Positions 7,482 to 16,525 are shown, counted from the first letter of the stretch. The stretch: DNA of 48,434 nucleotides from Tissierellia bacterium (GCA_012839745.1 DUMS01000083.1:1-48434), one strand, 5' to 3'. Program-made: numbers and translations. The notes: a model not told the origin generated them from the sequence alone.

Positions 7482-9683
7482 CTATTTCCTCTCCTTAGTT
7501 AATGATTCTAATTCTTCTTTAGTTATCAATACCTTTCTGGGTTTACTCCCTTCGTAACCTCCAACTATTCCTCTTTCCTCCATTTGGTCTATAATTCTAG
7601 CAGCTCTGGCATATCCAATCTTAAGCCTTCTTTGCAACAGTGATATAGACGCTTGTCCTTCTTCAACCACTAATGAAATAGCATCTAATAGCAGGTCATC
7701 TAACTCGTCATTTAATCTGTTTGATTCAGTTTCACTTGTTATGCTTTCCATTACATCAGCATCATATTCAGTATTATATTGTTCCTTTAAATAATCAACT
7801 ACTCTTTTAACTTCTAAATCGCTTATAAAAGCCCCTTGAATACGAATAGGCTTTGATAGATTTGAAGGGAAGAAAAGCATATCTCCTTTTCCCAGCAACT
7901 TTTCAGCTCCAGCCATATCTAATATAGTCCTTGAATCTATCTGAGAAGATACAGCAAAGGATATTCTCGAAGGAATATTTGCTTTAATTGTTCCTGTAAT
8001 AACATCTACAGACGGCCTTTGAGTGGCAATTATAAGATGCATACCAGCAGCCCTGGCCATCTGTGCCAGCCTGCATATATAGTCTTCTATTTCTTGTGCT
8101 GCAACCATCATCAAGTCAGCCAACTCATCTATGATGATAACAATATTGGGCAGTCTGTTATCTTCATCATTACCCAGCCTTTCATTGTAAGACTTAATAT
8201 CTCTTACGTTGTTCTTAGCAAACAGCTTATACCTTCTCTCCATTTCGCTAACTGCCCAGCTTAAAGAAGTAGCAGCTTTTCTTGGATCAGTCACAACCGG
8301 TATCAAAAGATGTGGAATACCATTATATATGTTAAGCTCTACAACCTTTGGATCAATCAGCAGCAATTTTACATCGTTTGGATTGGATTTGTACAAAATG
8401 CTCATAATGATGGTATTTATACAAACACTTTTACCAGACCCGGTAGCACCTGCTATCAATAAATGAGGCATTGAATCAATACTTGATATTATTGGTTTGC
8501 CGGTAATATCCTTACCTAAAGCCAATGGCATATTGCTTTCAAGAGAAACAAACTCATCAGACATTAGAATTTCCTTTAATGTAACACTATCTTTAATTTT
8601 ATTTGGCACCTCAATACCTACTGCAGCTTTGCCAGGAATTGGAGCTACAATCCTTATGTCTGATGCAGCAAGGCTTAATGCCAAATCATTTGAAAGATTT
8701 ACAATTCTGCTTACCTTTACGCCTGGAGCAGGCTGCAATTCATAGCATGTAATAGTAGGTCCTCTGTCTATTTGAATTATTTTAGCGTCAATTCCAAAGT
8801 TTTTCATTGTTTCTTCTATTATTTTTGCATTGTTTATTATCTCCTTTTTGTAGTTTAAATCTACTTTTTTCTCTATATCATTCAATAAATCCAAAGGGGG
8901 CAATGTATAATTTGATACCTTCATCCTTGAGTCAATTTTAATCTCATCGTCATTTACATTTTTATCTATTTCTTCAGAAATCCTTATGCTATTATCCTCT
9001 AAAACATAGTTATGTATTACTATATCCTTACGCTCTTTATTATCAATATCCTTTAAATTCCCTTGTTCTGTAATACTATTTGATTTTGATTTACTATTTC
9101 CCTTATTGAGTTTAAATGAACTATTATGCCGGGTTTTAAACCTTAGAATAATCCTATTGATAATTACACTGATTTTAATTTCTGTAAACAGCAATATCAA
9201 TATTAAAACTAACAGAAAAATAATGATGTTAGATCCCAGTGGGCCAAACAGTTTGTACATAATAAAGCCAAGGCCACTACCAATTAGTCCGCCACCTAAT
9301 CCTTCCTTGCTCAGTTCCAGTGACTTGGATATTTTATCAGAAAAGCTGTTTCCATCTACATTATTTACATCCATCAGTATCAGAAAGCATAAGAATATTC
9401 CTATCAGATATAAGGATTTTATATCATTATTAAACTCAACCTTATTAATAATGAATAATACTCCTACGGCTATAATAATAATCGGAAATATATACCCTCC
9501 GAATCCCATAAGGGTAAAGAATATATTTCTTAAGATTACACCTACAATGCCTGTCTTATTGCTGAATAAACTTATGGCTGATAGAATACCAAATGTAATA
9601 ATTATTATTCCCGTTATTTCTCTGCTGAATTTCTTACCTCTATTGATTTTACTGGTATTTACTTTCATCTTTTTCTTATTCAA
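7482..9683 (-). CDS. ftsK: FtsK/SpoIIIE DNA translocase
   Basis: This hexameric DNA pump clears chromosomes from the division or sporulation septum. The roughly 733-residue protein has four to five membrane segments within residues 20-180, a charged linker to about 260, and the motor with Walker A (AGATGSGKS, near residue 412) and Walker B (VIIIDELADL). The C-terminal winged-helix gamma domain (about residues 670-725, SLLQRRLKIGYARAARIIDQ) reads polar KOPS/SRS sequences. The length is close to B. subtilis SpoIIIE. I prefer the TTG at 9683 because GAGGTGAG lies about 8 bases upstream; a GTG at 9692 overlaps that site. Sequence alone does not show whether it is the vegetative or sporulation paralogue. 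It ends next to rimO. Confidence 0.94.
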   Translation of the reverse strand: MNKKKMKVNTSKINRGKKFSREITGIIIITFGILSAISLFSNKTGIVGVILRNIFFTLMGFGGYIFPIIIIAVGVLFIINKVEFNNDIKSLYLIGIFLCFLILMDVNNVDGNSFSDKISKSLELSKEGLGGGLIGSGLGFIMYKLFGPLGSNIIIFLLVLILILLFTEIKISVIINRIILRFKTRHNSSFKLNKGNSKSKSNSITEQGNLKDIDNKERKDIVIHNYVLEDNSIRISEEIDKNVNDDEIKIDSRMKVSNYTLPPLDLLNDIEKKVDLNYKKEIINNAKIIEETMKNFGIDAKIIQIDRGPTITCYELQPAPGVKVSRIVNLSNDLALSLAASDIRIVAPIPGKAAVGIEVPNKIKDSVTLKEILMSDEFVSLESNMPLALGKDITGKPIISSIDSMPHLLIAGATGSGKSVCINTIIMSILYKSNPNDVKLLLIDPKVVELNIYNGIPHLLIPVVTDPRKAATSLSWAVSEMERRYKLFAKNNVRDIKSYNERLGNDEDNRLPNIVIIIDELADLMMVAAQEIEDYICRLAQMARAAGMHLIIATQRPSVDVITGTIKANIPSRISFAVSSQIDSRTILDMAGAEKLLGKGDMLFFPSNLSKPIRIQGAFISDLEVKRVVDYLKEQYNTEYDADVMESITSETESNRLNDELDDLLLDAISLVVEEGQASISLLQRRLKIGYARAARIIDQMEERGIVGGYEGSKPRKVLITKEELESLTKERK

Positions 9684-9733
9684 AAAACTCACCTCTTATG
9701 TACATCATTCGCCCCTTATTTATTCTCAAATTT

Positions 9734-9742
9734 ATTATATCA
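9734..9742 (-). promoter_or_regulatory. possible extended -10 promoter for ftsK (proximal)
   Basis: TGATATAAT on the minus strand is an extended -10 (TGn-TATAAT) about 50 bases before the ftsK start. No convincing -35 is seen. Confidence 0.4.
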
Positions 9743-9824
9743 CTAATCAATATAGTTTATATAAAATAACAAATAAACATTTAAAATAATAAACCTTTGG
9801 AAATTCCCCCTTTATTCTCATGTT

Positions 9825-9833
9825 ATTATAGCA
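9825..9833 (-). promoter_or_regulatory. possible extended -10 promoter for ftsK (distal)
   Basis: TGCTATAAT on the minus strand is an extended -10 just after the tepA stop, with no clear -35. It would give a leader of about 130 bases before ftsK. Confidence 0.45.
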
Positions 9834-9850
9834 TAAAATAAGTTTATATA

Positions 9851-10576
9851 CTAATTCTTTTTCTCATCTATTAATTCATATAATTTCTTTAAAGCATCAC
9901 TAAATCCTCCAACTTCATCAATTAATCCACAGTCTACAGCTTCCTCACCTATAAGTATTGTTCCTACGTCATTAGCCATTTCATCAGTTGCATACATTAA
10001 GTTCTTTAGTTTATCCTCTTTTATTTTCGACGTTCTTAGAATAAAGCTTGTTATTCTCTTCTGCATTTTTTCAAAATATCTGTATGTCTGTGGCACTCCT
10101 ATAACCAATCCGGTGGTCCTTATGGGATGAATTGTCATTGCTGCAGTAGGAACAATAAAAGAATAATCAGCAGCTGTAGCCAATGGGACACCTATGCTGT
10201 GCCCTCCCCCTAATATTAAGGATACCTTTGGCTTATCTATGCTATTTATCATTTCACTTAAAGCCAATCCAGCTTCCACATCTCCTCCTGCAGTATTTAA
10301 TATTATCAAAATACCTTCAACTTTAGGGTCTTGTTTAGCTGCAATGAGCATTGGTATTATATGCTCATATTTAGTAGCCTTCTTGCCTGATGGTAATACA
10401 TTATGCCCCTCTATTTCCCCTATTATGGTTATGAATTGAATATTTTTACTTATATCAGGTATGCTTGGCATTCCTATTTCATTGACATTATCTACTGCTT
10501 CGTTATTATTCTCATTATTATCATTATTGTTAAGGTCATTGCTTGTGTTTTGAAATATAAATATGTCTTTTTTCAC
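9851..10576 (-). CDS. tepA: ClpP-like serine protease, TepA (translocation-enhancing protein) family
   Basis: This 241-residue protein has a ClpP/crotonase fold. GHNVLPSGKKATKYEH and LNTAGGDVEAGLALSEMI form the substrate groove, the nucleophile serine is in GGGHSIGVPLATAAD, and the histidine follows in MTIHPIRTTG. The first 40 residues are Asn/Glu-rich and low in complexity. B. subtilis TepA (YmfB) sits in the same place upstream of spoIIIE and has been linked to protein export and to degradation of spore small acid-soluble proteins. The start is a GTG behind GGAGG with 7-base spacing. It follows the ymxH terminator, so it should begin a transcription unit, but I see no strong promoter beyond a TATAAT at 10637-10632. 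Confidence 0.88.
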   Translation of the reverse strand: MKKDIFIFQNTSNDLNNNDNNENNNEAVDNVNEIGMPSIPDISKNIQFITIIGEIEGHNVLPSGKKATKYEHIIPMLIAAKQDPKVEGILIILNTAGGDVEAGLALSEMINSIDKPKVSLILGGGHSIGVPLATAADYSFIVPTAAMTIHPIRTTGLVIGVPQTYRYFEKMQKRITSFILRTSKIKEDKLKNLMYATDEMANDVGTILIGEEAVDCGLIDEVGGFSDALKKLYELIDEKKN

Positions 10577-10656
10577 TTTTAAACCTCCATTACATTGTTA
10601 TATGTAGAATATATTGTTTGCTATTTTCATTATTATATGCCTGTATAAATAAAAAA

Positions 10657-10675
10657 GCCTGACACTAAATCAGGC
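10657..10675 (-). terminator. ymxH intrinsic terminator
   Basis: A 6-bp GCCTGA/TCAGGC stem with a 7-base loop is followed by TTTTTTATTT on the minus strand, 6 bases after the ymxH stop. This is a classic Rho-independent terminator. Confidence 0.88.
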
Positions 10676-10681
10676 AATGGC

Positions 10682-10924
10682 TTATATATCTTCAACTTCT
10701 ATTATTATCATATCCTGGCCAATTTTTCTAATTGACTCCCAAGGTATTTCAAATTCCTGGCTGCCTCCAAATAATCTAAGTTGAAATCTCCTTTCAGGAA
10801 TTAATAATGATATTATTTTTCCTGTCTTTTCATCTACAATTATATCTGAATCTGCAATGATTCCAAGCCTTTCACCATTGTTTAAATTAACTAATTCCTT
10901 TCCTCCCAGTTCACTTAAAAGCAA
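10682..10924 (-). CDS. ymxH: YlmC/YmxH-family PRC-barrel protein
   Basis: This 80-residue protein is made of short beta strands typical of a PRC barrel (LSELGGKELVNLNNGERLG, IPWESIRKIGQDMIIIE). B. subtilis ymxH lies just downstream of the M16 protease gene, as here apart from the intervening dut. YlmC/YmxH proteins are conserved in spore-forming Firmicutes, but their biochemical role is not settled. The start is TTG, with AAGGAG about 10 bases upstream. A strong terminator follows immediately. The 400 bases upstream are non-coding and repeat-rich, so it is probably transcribed separately from dut. Confidence 0.88.
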   Translation of the reverse strand: MLLSELGGKELVNLNNGERLGIIADSDIIVDEKTGKIISLLIPERRFQLRLFGGSQEFEIPWESIRKIGQDMIIIEVEDI

Positions 10925-10983
10925 TTATATCATCTCCTTGTTTTGGTTTTAATATATTATATGAAATGAATTTTAATGTATGT

Positions 10984-11019
10984 TATATCACTTATGATAA
11001 TATTAATTATGACTATATT
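10984..11019. repeat. 36-bp direct repeat, copy 1
   Basis: It matches copy 2 at 11161-11196 at 32 of 36 positions (shared cores TATATCA, TTATGATAATATTA and TTATGA), with the copies starting 177 bases apart. Function unknown; possibly a duplicated protein-binding site or a remnant of a small element. Confidence 0.7.
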
Positions 11020-11160
11020 ATATACGTTAACAACTGAAAAACAAAATAATAGTTATTTAGAATTACTGGTTAGCAATAAAAGTTTATAATTTACGCAAGA
11101 ACCATTTATATATATGGAATTTACTATATTATTTTAATGATCTTGGGTTTTACGGATTAT

Positions 11161-11196
11161 TATATCATTTATGATAATATTAGTTATGAGTATGTT
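11161..11196. repeat. 36-bp direct repeat, copy 2
   Basis: It is a near-copy of 10984-11019, differing at four single positions. It ends 18 bases before the 21-bp inverted repeat. Confidence 0.7.
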
Positions 11197-11214
11197 GCAG
11201 CTATTAATCCTTAA

Positions 11215-11259
11215 ATAAGAAATAGTTAACATAATAATATTATGTTAACTATTTCTTAT
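11215..11259. terminator. 21-bp perfect inverted repeat after dut (probable terminator)
   Basis: Arms 11215-11235 and 11239-11259 are perfect reverse complements with a 3-base loop, centred on GTTAAC segments. It begins 66 bases beyond the dut stop, so it probably ends the ylxY-protease-dut transcript. It is AT-rich and lacks a separate long U-tract, so another role such as RNA processing or protein binding remains possible. Confidence 0.6.
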
Positions 11260-11324
11260 AATAATAGAATCTATATAAACGTAGTTATTAAAAACTTATG
11301 AGTTTCTCACTAATGATTAAGAAT

Positions 11325-11759
11325 CTATTTAATGCCAGTGCTTCCAAAACCCCCACGCACTTCATTACCCAAATCTTCAACTTCTTCAAACTCTATTGGA
11401 GGTTGATGCTTCATAATTCGAAACTGACAGATTCTATCGTTTACATGTATTTCAGTATCACGCAGTGCTATTGCAGGAAATTTCCAGACATCCTCATTTG
11501 AACAGTAGCTTTCATCTATAACACCAAAACTATTTGCTTGTATAATTCCAAAGTTTTTATATGTGCTGCTTCTTGGCACTATATGAGCCTCATATCCCTT
11601 TGGCAATTCCATTGCCACTCCTAAGGATATTAACCTAAACTCTCCTTTTTTCATCACCACATCTTCAGCTGCCCTTAAATCAATCCAATCGCTTTTGCCG
11701 TCAATGTATCTTAGTTTTTCAATTTTATCGCTAACATACTTTATTTTAATCTTTTCCAT
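11325..11759 (-). CDS. dut: dUTP diphosphatase (trimeric type)
   Basis: This enzyme hydrolyses dUTP to dUMP and PPi, keeping uracil out of DNA and supplying dTMP synthesis. The five trimeric dUTPase motifs are visible in 144 residues: DLRAAED (motif 1), [11 protein letters not shown] (motif 2), GVIDESYC (motif 3), RICQFRI (motif 4) and RGGFGSTG (motif 5). The long motif 3-4 region is, from memory, typical of clostridial forms. I chose the ATG at 11759, behind GGAGGGTGG; the open frame extends 10 codons further into the end of the protease gene. It lies between the M16 protease and ymxH, which are adjacent in B. subtilis. A 21-bp inverted repeat follows. Confidence 0.93.
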   Translation of the reverse strand: MEKIKIKYVSDKIEKLRYIDGKSDWIDLRAAEDVVMKKGEFRLISLGVAMELPKGYEAHIVPRSSTYKNFGIIQANSFGVIDESYCSNEDVWKFPAIALRDTEIHVNDRICQFRIMKHQPPIEFEEVEDLGNEVRGGFGSTGIK

Positions 11760-11785
11760 ATGCCACCCTCCTCTTCGTTGGTATA

Positions 11786-13063
11786 TCAATTAAAAAATAT
11801 TTCCTTAAGCCTGTCATTGATAAACGCAGAGTCTTGAATATTGCCTATATATGCAATATTAAATTTGTTTCTATCCAATACTTTTCTTGCAACCCTTTCT
11901 ATATCATCCATATTTACTTTATCAATTTTTTTTAGCACATCCTCCGGAGTTAGAATCTCATTTAACAACAGCTCAGATTTGCCAATCTCCAGCATTCTGT
12001 TGAAAGTTGATTCCATTCCCAATATATAATTGCTCTTTAATTGTTCCTTTGATTTTGCCAGTTCTGATTTGCTCATCAATTTCTCTTTAAATACATCTAT
12101 CTCATCACTTATAAGCTTGGCTACATTTAATATTTCTTCCTGCCCTAGTGCTGCATAAATAGTAAATATCCCGGATTCCTGGAAGGATACTGGAGCAGAA
12201 TATACTGAATACGCCAATCCCTTCTCTTCTCTTATTTTCTGAAATAATATTGAGCTCATGCTGCCGCCAAATGTATTATTAATAAGGTGCAAAGGGTATA
12301 GGTCATCGCTATCCCTTCTTATACCTTCCATTCCTAAGCAAAAGCTAACCTGTTCAAATTCTCTCTGCTTGGATATAATTCCTTGTTCCAATCTGGGAAG
12401 ATAATAAGCCTTTTTGGCTGCTTTTGATTTTAACGACGAATTCCTGCAAAAATAATAATTGAGAATACTCATCATTTCTTTATATTCAAAATTACCTACT
12501 ACTGATATGACCATGTTATCAGATGTATAATGGTTGTGATAGTAATCTAAAAGAGTTTTCCTGTTTATATTGCTTACAGTATCTTCAGTTCCCAAAATAG
12601 GAAAGGAAAGAGGGGTGTCCTTGAACATTATTTCGTGAAGCATATCAAATACTATATCTTCCGGTGAATCCAAGTACATCTTTATTTCCTCTAATACTAC
12701 TTTTTTCTCATTTTCAATATCCTCTTCAGAAAATTTGGGGTTGTTTATCATATCCGACAGTATATCTATTGCAATCTGCAAATGTTTGTCCAACACTTTA
12801 ATATAAAAACAAGTATACTCACTGCCGGTAAAAGCATTCATTTGTCCACCCACATTGTCTATAGCCTCAGCTATTTCCTTTGCAGTCCTCTTCTCTGTCC
12901 CTTTAAAAACCATATGCTCTATGAAATGGGAAATTCCATTAATATCCTTGCTTTCATCTTTGGTTCCAGTATTAACAAATACTCCAACTGATATAGAGTT
13001 TACATATGGTATGTTTTCCATTACCACTCTAAATCCATTGTCCAATATTTCTTTAATATACAA
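11786..13063 (-). CDS. mlpA: M16-family zinc metallopeptidase (MlpA/YmxG type)
   Basis: This 425-residue insulinase/processing-peptidase-like protein has the inverted zinc motif HxxEH at residues 46-50 (HFIEH), and the distal glutamate is in the [13 protein letters not shown] region. The second half (about 200-425) is the degenerate M16 repeat with the [12 protein letters not shown] segment. It matches the single-chain M16B peptidases found next to pnp and ylxY in Bacillus (mlpA/ymxG). Such proteins are usually cytoplasmic and degrade peptides; the substrate is unknown. The start is TTG with AAGGAGGA 9 bases upstream. The stop lies just before the dut ribosome-binding site, so the two are co-transcribed. 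Confidence 0.93.
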   Translation of the reverse strand: MYIKEILDNGFRVVMENIPYVNSISVGVFVNTGTKDESKDINGISHFIEHMVFKGTEKRTAKEIAEAIDNVGGQMNAFTGSEYTCFYIKVLDKHLQIAIDILSDMINNPKFSEEDIENEKKVVLEEIKMYLDSPEDIVFDMLHEIMFKDTPLSFPILGTEDTVSNINRKTLLDYYHNHYTSDNMVISVVGNFEYKEMMSILNYYFCRNSSLKSKAAKKAYYLPRLEQGIISKQREFEQVSFCLGMEGIRRDSDDLYPLHLINNTFGGSMSSILFQKIREEKGLAYSVYSAPVSFQESGIFTIYAALGQEEILNVAKLISDEIDVFKEKLMSKSELAKSKEQLKSNYILGMESTFNRMLEIGKSELLLNEILTPEDVLKKIDKVNMDDIERVARKVLDRNKFNIAYIGNIQDSAFINDRLKEIFFN

Positions 13064-13082
13064 GCCAGTAATTCCTCCTTAT

Positions 13083-13793
13083 TTAATTTTTTACTACATC
13101 ACTTATTTTACCAATCTTATAACCCTTATCAAGTACATAAGATATTATTTCAGGAAGAGCCTTTACAGTTTCTTCAGTAGGGTGTATTAATACAATTGCT
13201 GATTTATGAATCTTTTGTATTACTCTGTTTTTTATCTTTTCTTTATTACTGTCTTCTCTCCAGTCTATTGTATCAATACTCCACATTATTATATCATAAT
13301 TTAAATCCTTACAAGCTTTAATTGTATAATCATTGTAAGCTCCAGCTGGTGGTGCAAAATACTTAGGCTTAAACCCTAATATCCTTTCTATGACATCACC
13401 AGCTTTTAATATTTCCTCTTTATTTTTTTCATAGCTCAATTGATCATAATTAATATGATTGTATCCATGATTACCTATCTCATGTCCTGCATCATAAATA
13501 GCCTTTAATAGCTCAGGATTTTCATTAGCCCATCTTCCAGTTACAAAGAAAGTTATTTTAATATCATGTTGAGATAAAATATCCAACATAGGCATAATAT
13601 GTTCATTACCCCAATCCACATTACATGCAAAAGCCATTACTTTATCATCTACATTGCCTTTATAATATACGTCAGGATTAAAAGTTTCTTCAGTTCTATT
13701 ATAAAATGAAATTAATAATAAAATTATTAAGACTATTATAAAAACTAACAACAAAATATGTAAATTTCTCTTCTTAATTATCAGTATTCTCAT
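13083..13793 (-). CDS. ylxY: YlxY-like membrane-anchored polysaccharide deacetylase homologue
   Basis: This 236-residue protein has one N-terminal membrane anchor (about residues 10-30) and an extracellular NodB fold. Motif 2 (GHEIGNHGYNHIN) supplies the H-x3-H metal pair, and LIHPTEET resembles the later histidine motif. Motif 1 is NVDWGNE rather than the canonical TFDDG, and motif 3 reads FAPPAGAYND, lacking the usual arginine. This degeneracy is, from memory, shared with YlxY/PdaB-type proteins linked to sporulation and cell-wall metabolism, so activity is uncertain. The position between pnp and the M16 gene matches B. subtilis ylxY. Its GGAGGGG ribosome-binding site can pair with CCCCTC upstream. 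Confidence 0.86.
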   Translation of the reverse strand: MRILIIKKRNLHILLLVFIIVLIILLLISFYNRTEETFNPDVYYKGNVDDKVMAFACNVDWGNEHIMPMLDILSQHDIKITFFVTGRWANENPELLKAIYDAGHEIGNHGYNHINYDQLSYEKNKEEILKAGDVIERILGFKPKYFAPPAGAYNDYTIKACKDLNYDIIMWSIDTIDWREDSNKEKIKNRVIQKIHKSAIVLIHPTEETVKALPEIISYVLDKGYKIGKISDVVKN

Positions 13794-13798
13794 CGATA

Positions 13799-13839
13799 CC
13801 CCTCCATATATTCTTCTAACTCAATTATATTCAGAGGGG
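13799..13839 (-). promoter_or_regulatory. possible SD-sequestering hairpin before ylxY
   Basis: CCCCTC at 13839-13834 is perfectly complementary to GAGGGG at 13804-13799 inside the ylxY Shine-Dalgarno, with G-U extensions and a loop of about 29 bases. If formed, it would block ribosome loading. Seen only as complementarity; unproven. Confidence 0.35.
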
Positions 13840-13871
13840 CTTGGCAATATTTATTATTTATAAATTAAAAA

Positions 13872-13892
13872 CATGAACCTGTTGGGTTCATG
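13872..13892 (-). terminator. pnp intrinsic terminator
   Basis: A perfect 8-bp CATGAACC/GGTTCATG stem with a 5-base loop is followed by TTTTTAATTT, 9 bases after the pnp stop on the minus strand. Confidence 0.88.
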
Positions 13893-13901
13893 CAATGTAT
13901 T

Positions 13902-16016
13902 TTATTTATTGTGTTTTGTTGTATTTTTTTGCTTATCTTCCTTAGGAAGTACAGCTTTTCTTGAAAGGTTTATTCTGCCCTGATTATCTATTTCTATTAC
14001 CTTAACGAGTATTTCGTCTCCAACAGATAATACATCTTCAACCTTTTCTACTCTTTCATGGGCTATGTTTGAAATATGCAACAAGCCTTCCTTTCCATTT
14101 AATATTTCTACAAAGGCACCAAATGATACTATTCTTGCTACCCTTCCAACATATATTTCTCCTACTTCAACTTCCTTTACCACATTATTTATCAAATCAA
14201 CTGCTCTTTCTCCATCATCTTTATTGTTGGCTGCAATTAGTATTTTTCCATCATCATCTATATCAATCTTTACATTTGTTTCGTCTATTATCTTGTTTAT
14301 CATTTTTCCGCCAGGTCCAATTATATCCCTAATCTTCTCAGGATTAACCTGCATCTTGAATATCCTTGGTGCATAAGGAGATAGCTGTTCTCGCGGTTTT
14401 GAAATTGTTTCACTCATTTTTTTCAGTATATATAATCTTCCCTGCCTTGCTCTTTCAAGGGCTTCTTCCAATATATTCTTGTCTATACCGGATATTTTTA
14501 TATCCATCTGTATGGCGGTAATGCCATCTTCAGTACCTGCTACTTTGAAGTCCATATCTCCAAGGTGGTCTTCTATTCCTTGTATATCTGAAAGTATTAC
14601 AGTCTTATTCTCTGCTTTAATCAATCCCATTGCTATACCTGCCACAGGTTTCTTTATAGGCACACCTGCATCAAGCAATGCTAATGTACTGCCACATACA
14701 CTTGCTTGGGATGTTGAACCATTTGAGCTTAATACTTCAGATACCAGCCTAATGGTATATGGAAATTCATCTTCTGATGGAATAACTGGTTCCAAAGCTC
14801 TCTCGGCTAAAGCTCCATGCCCTATTTCACGCCTTCCAGGCCCTCTTAAGACTCTTGTTTCCCCAACACTGTAAGGTGGAAAATTATAATGGTGCATATA
14901 TCTCTTTGATTCCTCTTCTCCTATACCATCAATAATTTGAACATCGCTTGCTGCTCCCAAAGTTGCCACAGTTAGAACCTGTGTTTGACCTCTTGTAAAC
15001 AGCCCTGATCCATGTGCTCTAGGCAACAATCCCACTTCAGAGGTAATAGGCCTTATCTCATCTATTTTCCTGTTATCTGGCCTTATCTCTTCTTCAATAA
15101 TAAGCCTTCTTACTTCTTCTTTTAGTATTTTATCTAATACTTCCCTAATATCCTTTTCATTGTCAGGGTACTTTTCAATGAAATATTCTGCTGTTTCCTC
15201 CATTACTTTATCTATGTTTTCTTCCCTTTCAGTTTTGTCTACAGTGCGAATTGCGCCAATTAATTTTTCCTTTGCATATTCCCTTACTTCTTTTTCTATT
15301 TGTTCGTCGGGTTTGAACACAATATAGCTTTGCTTTTCTTTCCCAACTTCCTTCTGTATTCCTTCAATAAATTCACAAAGCTTCTTTATTTCCTCATGTG
15401 CAAACATTATAGCATCTAGCATTATCTTTTCAGGGATTTCCTTTGCACCTGCCTCAACCATCATAATGGCATCCTTTGTCCCTGAAACAGTAAGATTCAG
15501 ATCAGATTTCTCCCTTTGTTCTGCATTTGGATTTAATATCAGCTCTCCATTCACATATCCAACAGCAACAGACCCTGTTGGTCCATTAAATGGTATATCA
15601 GAAATTGATAGGGCAATAGATGAGCCAATCATACTTACGATATCAGGTGTATGGTCCTGATCAACGGAGAGAACTGTTGCTATTATTTGTACATCATTTC
15701 TATATCCTTCAGGGAAAAGTGGCCTTATGGGCCGGTCTATAAGTCGTGCAGTTAATATAGCTTTATCACTTGGTTTTCCTTCTCTTTTTATAAATCCTCC
15801 AGGAATTTTCCCCACTGCATATAATCTTTCTTCAAATTCAACACTTAATGGGAAAAAGTCAATTCCTTCCCTTGGTTCCTTAGATGCTGTGGCAGTCACC
15901 AATACTACAGTATCTCCATATCGTAGTAAACAAGCTCCATTAGCTTGCTCTGCTACCTTACCTATGGTAACTACAAGGTCACTGCCAGCAAGATTATACT
16001 TAAACTGCCTTTCCAT
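13902..16016 (-). CDS. pnp: Polyribonucleotide nucleotidyltransferase (PNPase)
   Basis: This phosphate-dependent 3'-to-5' exoribonuclease is 704 residues long, close to the family norm. Two RNase PH-like cores (about residues 10-210 and 310-540) flank a helical linker. The catalytic second core contains [31 protein letters not shown] and [22 protein letters not shown] domain ([12 protein letters not shown]) and an S1 domain ([16 protein letters not shown]) follow. The ATG has a GGAGG site. It lies after rpsO beyond a terminator hairpin; a TATAAT at 16050-16045 lacks a good -35, so read-through from rpsO may matter. Confidence 0.97.
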   Translation of the reverse strand: MERQFKYNLAGSDLVVTIGKVAEQANGACLLRYGDTVVLVTATASKEPREGIDFFPLSVEFEERLYAVGKIPGGFIKREGKPSDKAILTARLIDRPIRPLFPEGYRNDVQIIATVLSVDQDHTPDIVSMIGSSIALSISDIPFNGPTGSVAVGYVNGELILNPNAEQREKSDLNLTVSGTKDAIMMVEAGAKEIPEKIMLDAIMFAHEEIKKLCEFIEGIQKEVGKEKQSYIVFKPDEQIEKEVREYAKEKLIGAIRTVDKTEREENIDKVMEETAEYFIEKYPDNEKDIREVLDKILKEEVRRLIIEEEIRPDNRKIDEIRPITSEVGLLPRAHGSGLFTRGQTQVLTVATLGAASDVQIIDGIGEEESKRYMHHYNFPPYSVGETRVLRGPGRREIGHGALAERALEPVIPSEDEFPYTIRLVSEVLSSNGSTSQASVCGSTLALLDAGVPIKKPVAGIAMGLIKAENKTVILSDIQGIEDHLGDMDFKVAGTEDGITAIQMDIKISGIDKNILEEALERARQGRLYILKKMSETISKPREQLSPYAPRIFKMQVNPEKIRDIIGPGGKMINKIIDETNVKIDIDDDGKILIAANNKDDGERAVDLINNVVKEVEVGEIYVGRVARIVSFGAFVEILNGKEGLLHISNIAHERVEKVEDVLSVGDEILVKVIEIDNQGRINLSRKAVLPKEDKQKNTTKHNK

Positions 16017-16105
16017 GTCTTACCTCCTTACTAACTTTACTATTATTATAACCTTTTATTGATTAATAACACCAGTTTTATTTATTAATATTATTCATAA
16101 TGAAT

Positions 16106-16128
16106 AGAGCGGGATATTCCCCCGCTCT
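16106..16128 (-). terminator. rpsO-pnp intergenic terminator/attenuator
   Basis: An 8-bp GC-rich stem AGAGCGGG/CCCGCTCT with a 7-base loop begins 3 bases after the rpsO stop. The following ATTCATTATG gives only a weak U-tract, so partial read-through into pnp is likely. Confidence 0.72.
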
Positions 16129-16130
16129 TG

Positions 16131-16400
16131 TTAGCCTCTTATGTCTAATTTTTGAATTAGTTCACGATACCTTTCAATATCCTTCTTCTCCAAATACCTT
16201 AGTAAGCCTCTTCTTTGCCCTATCATCTTGAAAAGTCCTCTTCTTGAATGATGGTCCTTCTTATGAGTTTTTAAATGCTCTGTTAGCTGATTAATCCTGT
16301 AAGTTAATAATGCAATCTGTACTTCTGGTGAACCTGTATCATTCTCGTGAACCTTATACTCTTCAATAATTCTTGCCTTTTCTTCTTTGCTTAATGACAT
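16131..16400 (-). CDS. rpsO: 30S ribosomal protein S15
   Basis: This is the 89-residue primary 16S rRNA-binding protein of the small-subunit platform. The conserved [30 protein letters not shown] and RRGLLRYL segments are all present and the length is canonical. The ATG is 7 bases behind GAGGAGG. The gene has its own promoter and a structured leader that may mediate S15 autoregulation. It is followed by a hairpin and pnp. Confidence 0.97.
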   Translation of the reverse strand: MSLSKEEKARIIEEYKVHENDTGSPEVQIALLTYRINQLTEHLKTHKKDHHSRRGLFKMIGQRRGLLRYLEKKDIERYRELIQKLDIRG

Positions 16401-16407
16401 GTAATAA

Positions 16408-16476
16408 CCTCCTCTAAATTTAACTTAACCATTAACTAAGTATATCGCCGAGGAAACGATAAACATAGTTAAAGGT
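16408..16476 (-). promoter_or_regulatory. structured rpsO leader, putative S15 autoregulatory RNA
   Basis: In the transcript, TTTAACTA (16473-16466) can pair with TAGTTAA (16438-16432), enclosing an ATCG/CGAT inner hairpin (16460-16444). It can instead pair with AGTTAAA (16425-16419), which abuts the GAGGAGG site. Mutually exclusive pairings before a known autoregulated gene suggest translational control. The assignment is an inference. Confidence 0.45.
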
Positions 16477-16494
16477 ACACAATTCATCAAAATA

Positions 16495-16523
16495 ATTTTA
16501 GCACATATTTCTTTAATTGTAAA
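16495..16523 (-). promoter_or_regulatory. rpsO promoter
   Basis: TTTACA (16523-16518) and TAAAAT (16500-16495) are separated by exactly 17 bases, just after the ribF stop. The leader would be about 90 bases. Confidence 0.65.
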
Positions 16524-16525
16524 TA

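Larger units (their letters stand above)
10925..11324. other. 400-base non-coding region between ymxH and dut
   Basis: This very AT-rich gap has no supported gene. It contains two 36-base near-identical direct repeats (10984-11019 and 11161-11196) and a 21-bp perfect inverted repeat (11215-11259) just after dut. A TATAAT at 10961-10956 could be a -10 for ymxH, but no matching -35 is visible. It is the only gene-free stretch over 300 bases in the window. Confidence 0.8.

Noticed and set aside
9106-9789. A 227-codon open frame on the plus strand opposite the 5' part of ftsK
   Set aside because: It is the antisense of a membrane- and linker-coding region, has no family motif, and its composition is explained by the complement of hydrophobic codons.
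10632-10637. TATAAT before tepA as a promoter
   Set aside because: No -35 at 16-18 bases and no TG extension; the upstream bases belong to the ymxH terminator. Too weak to list.
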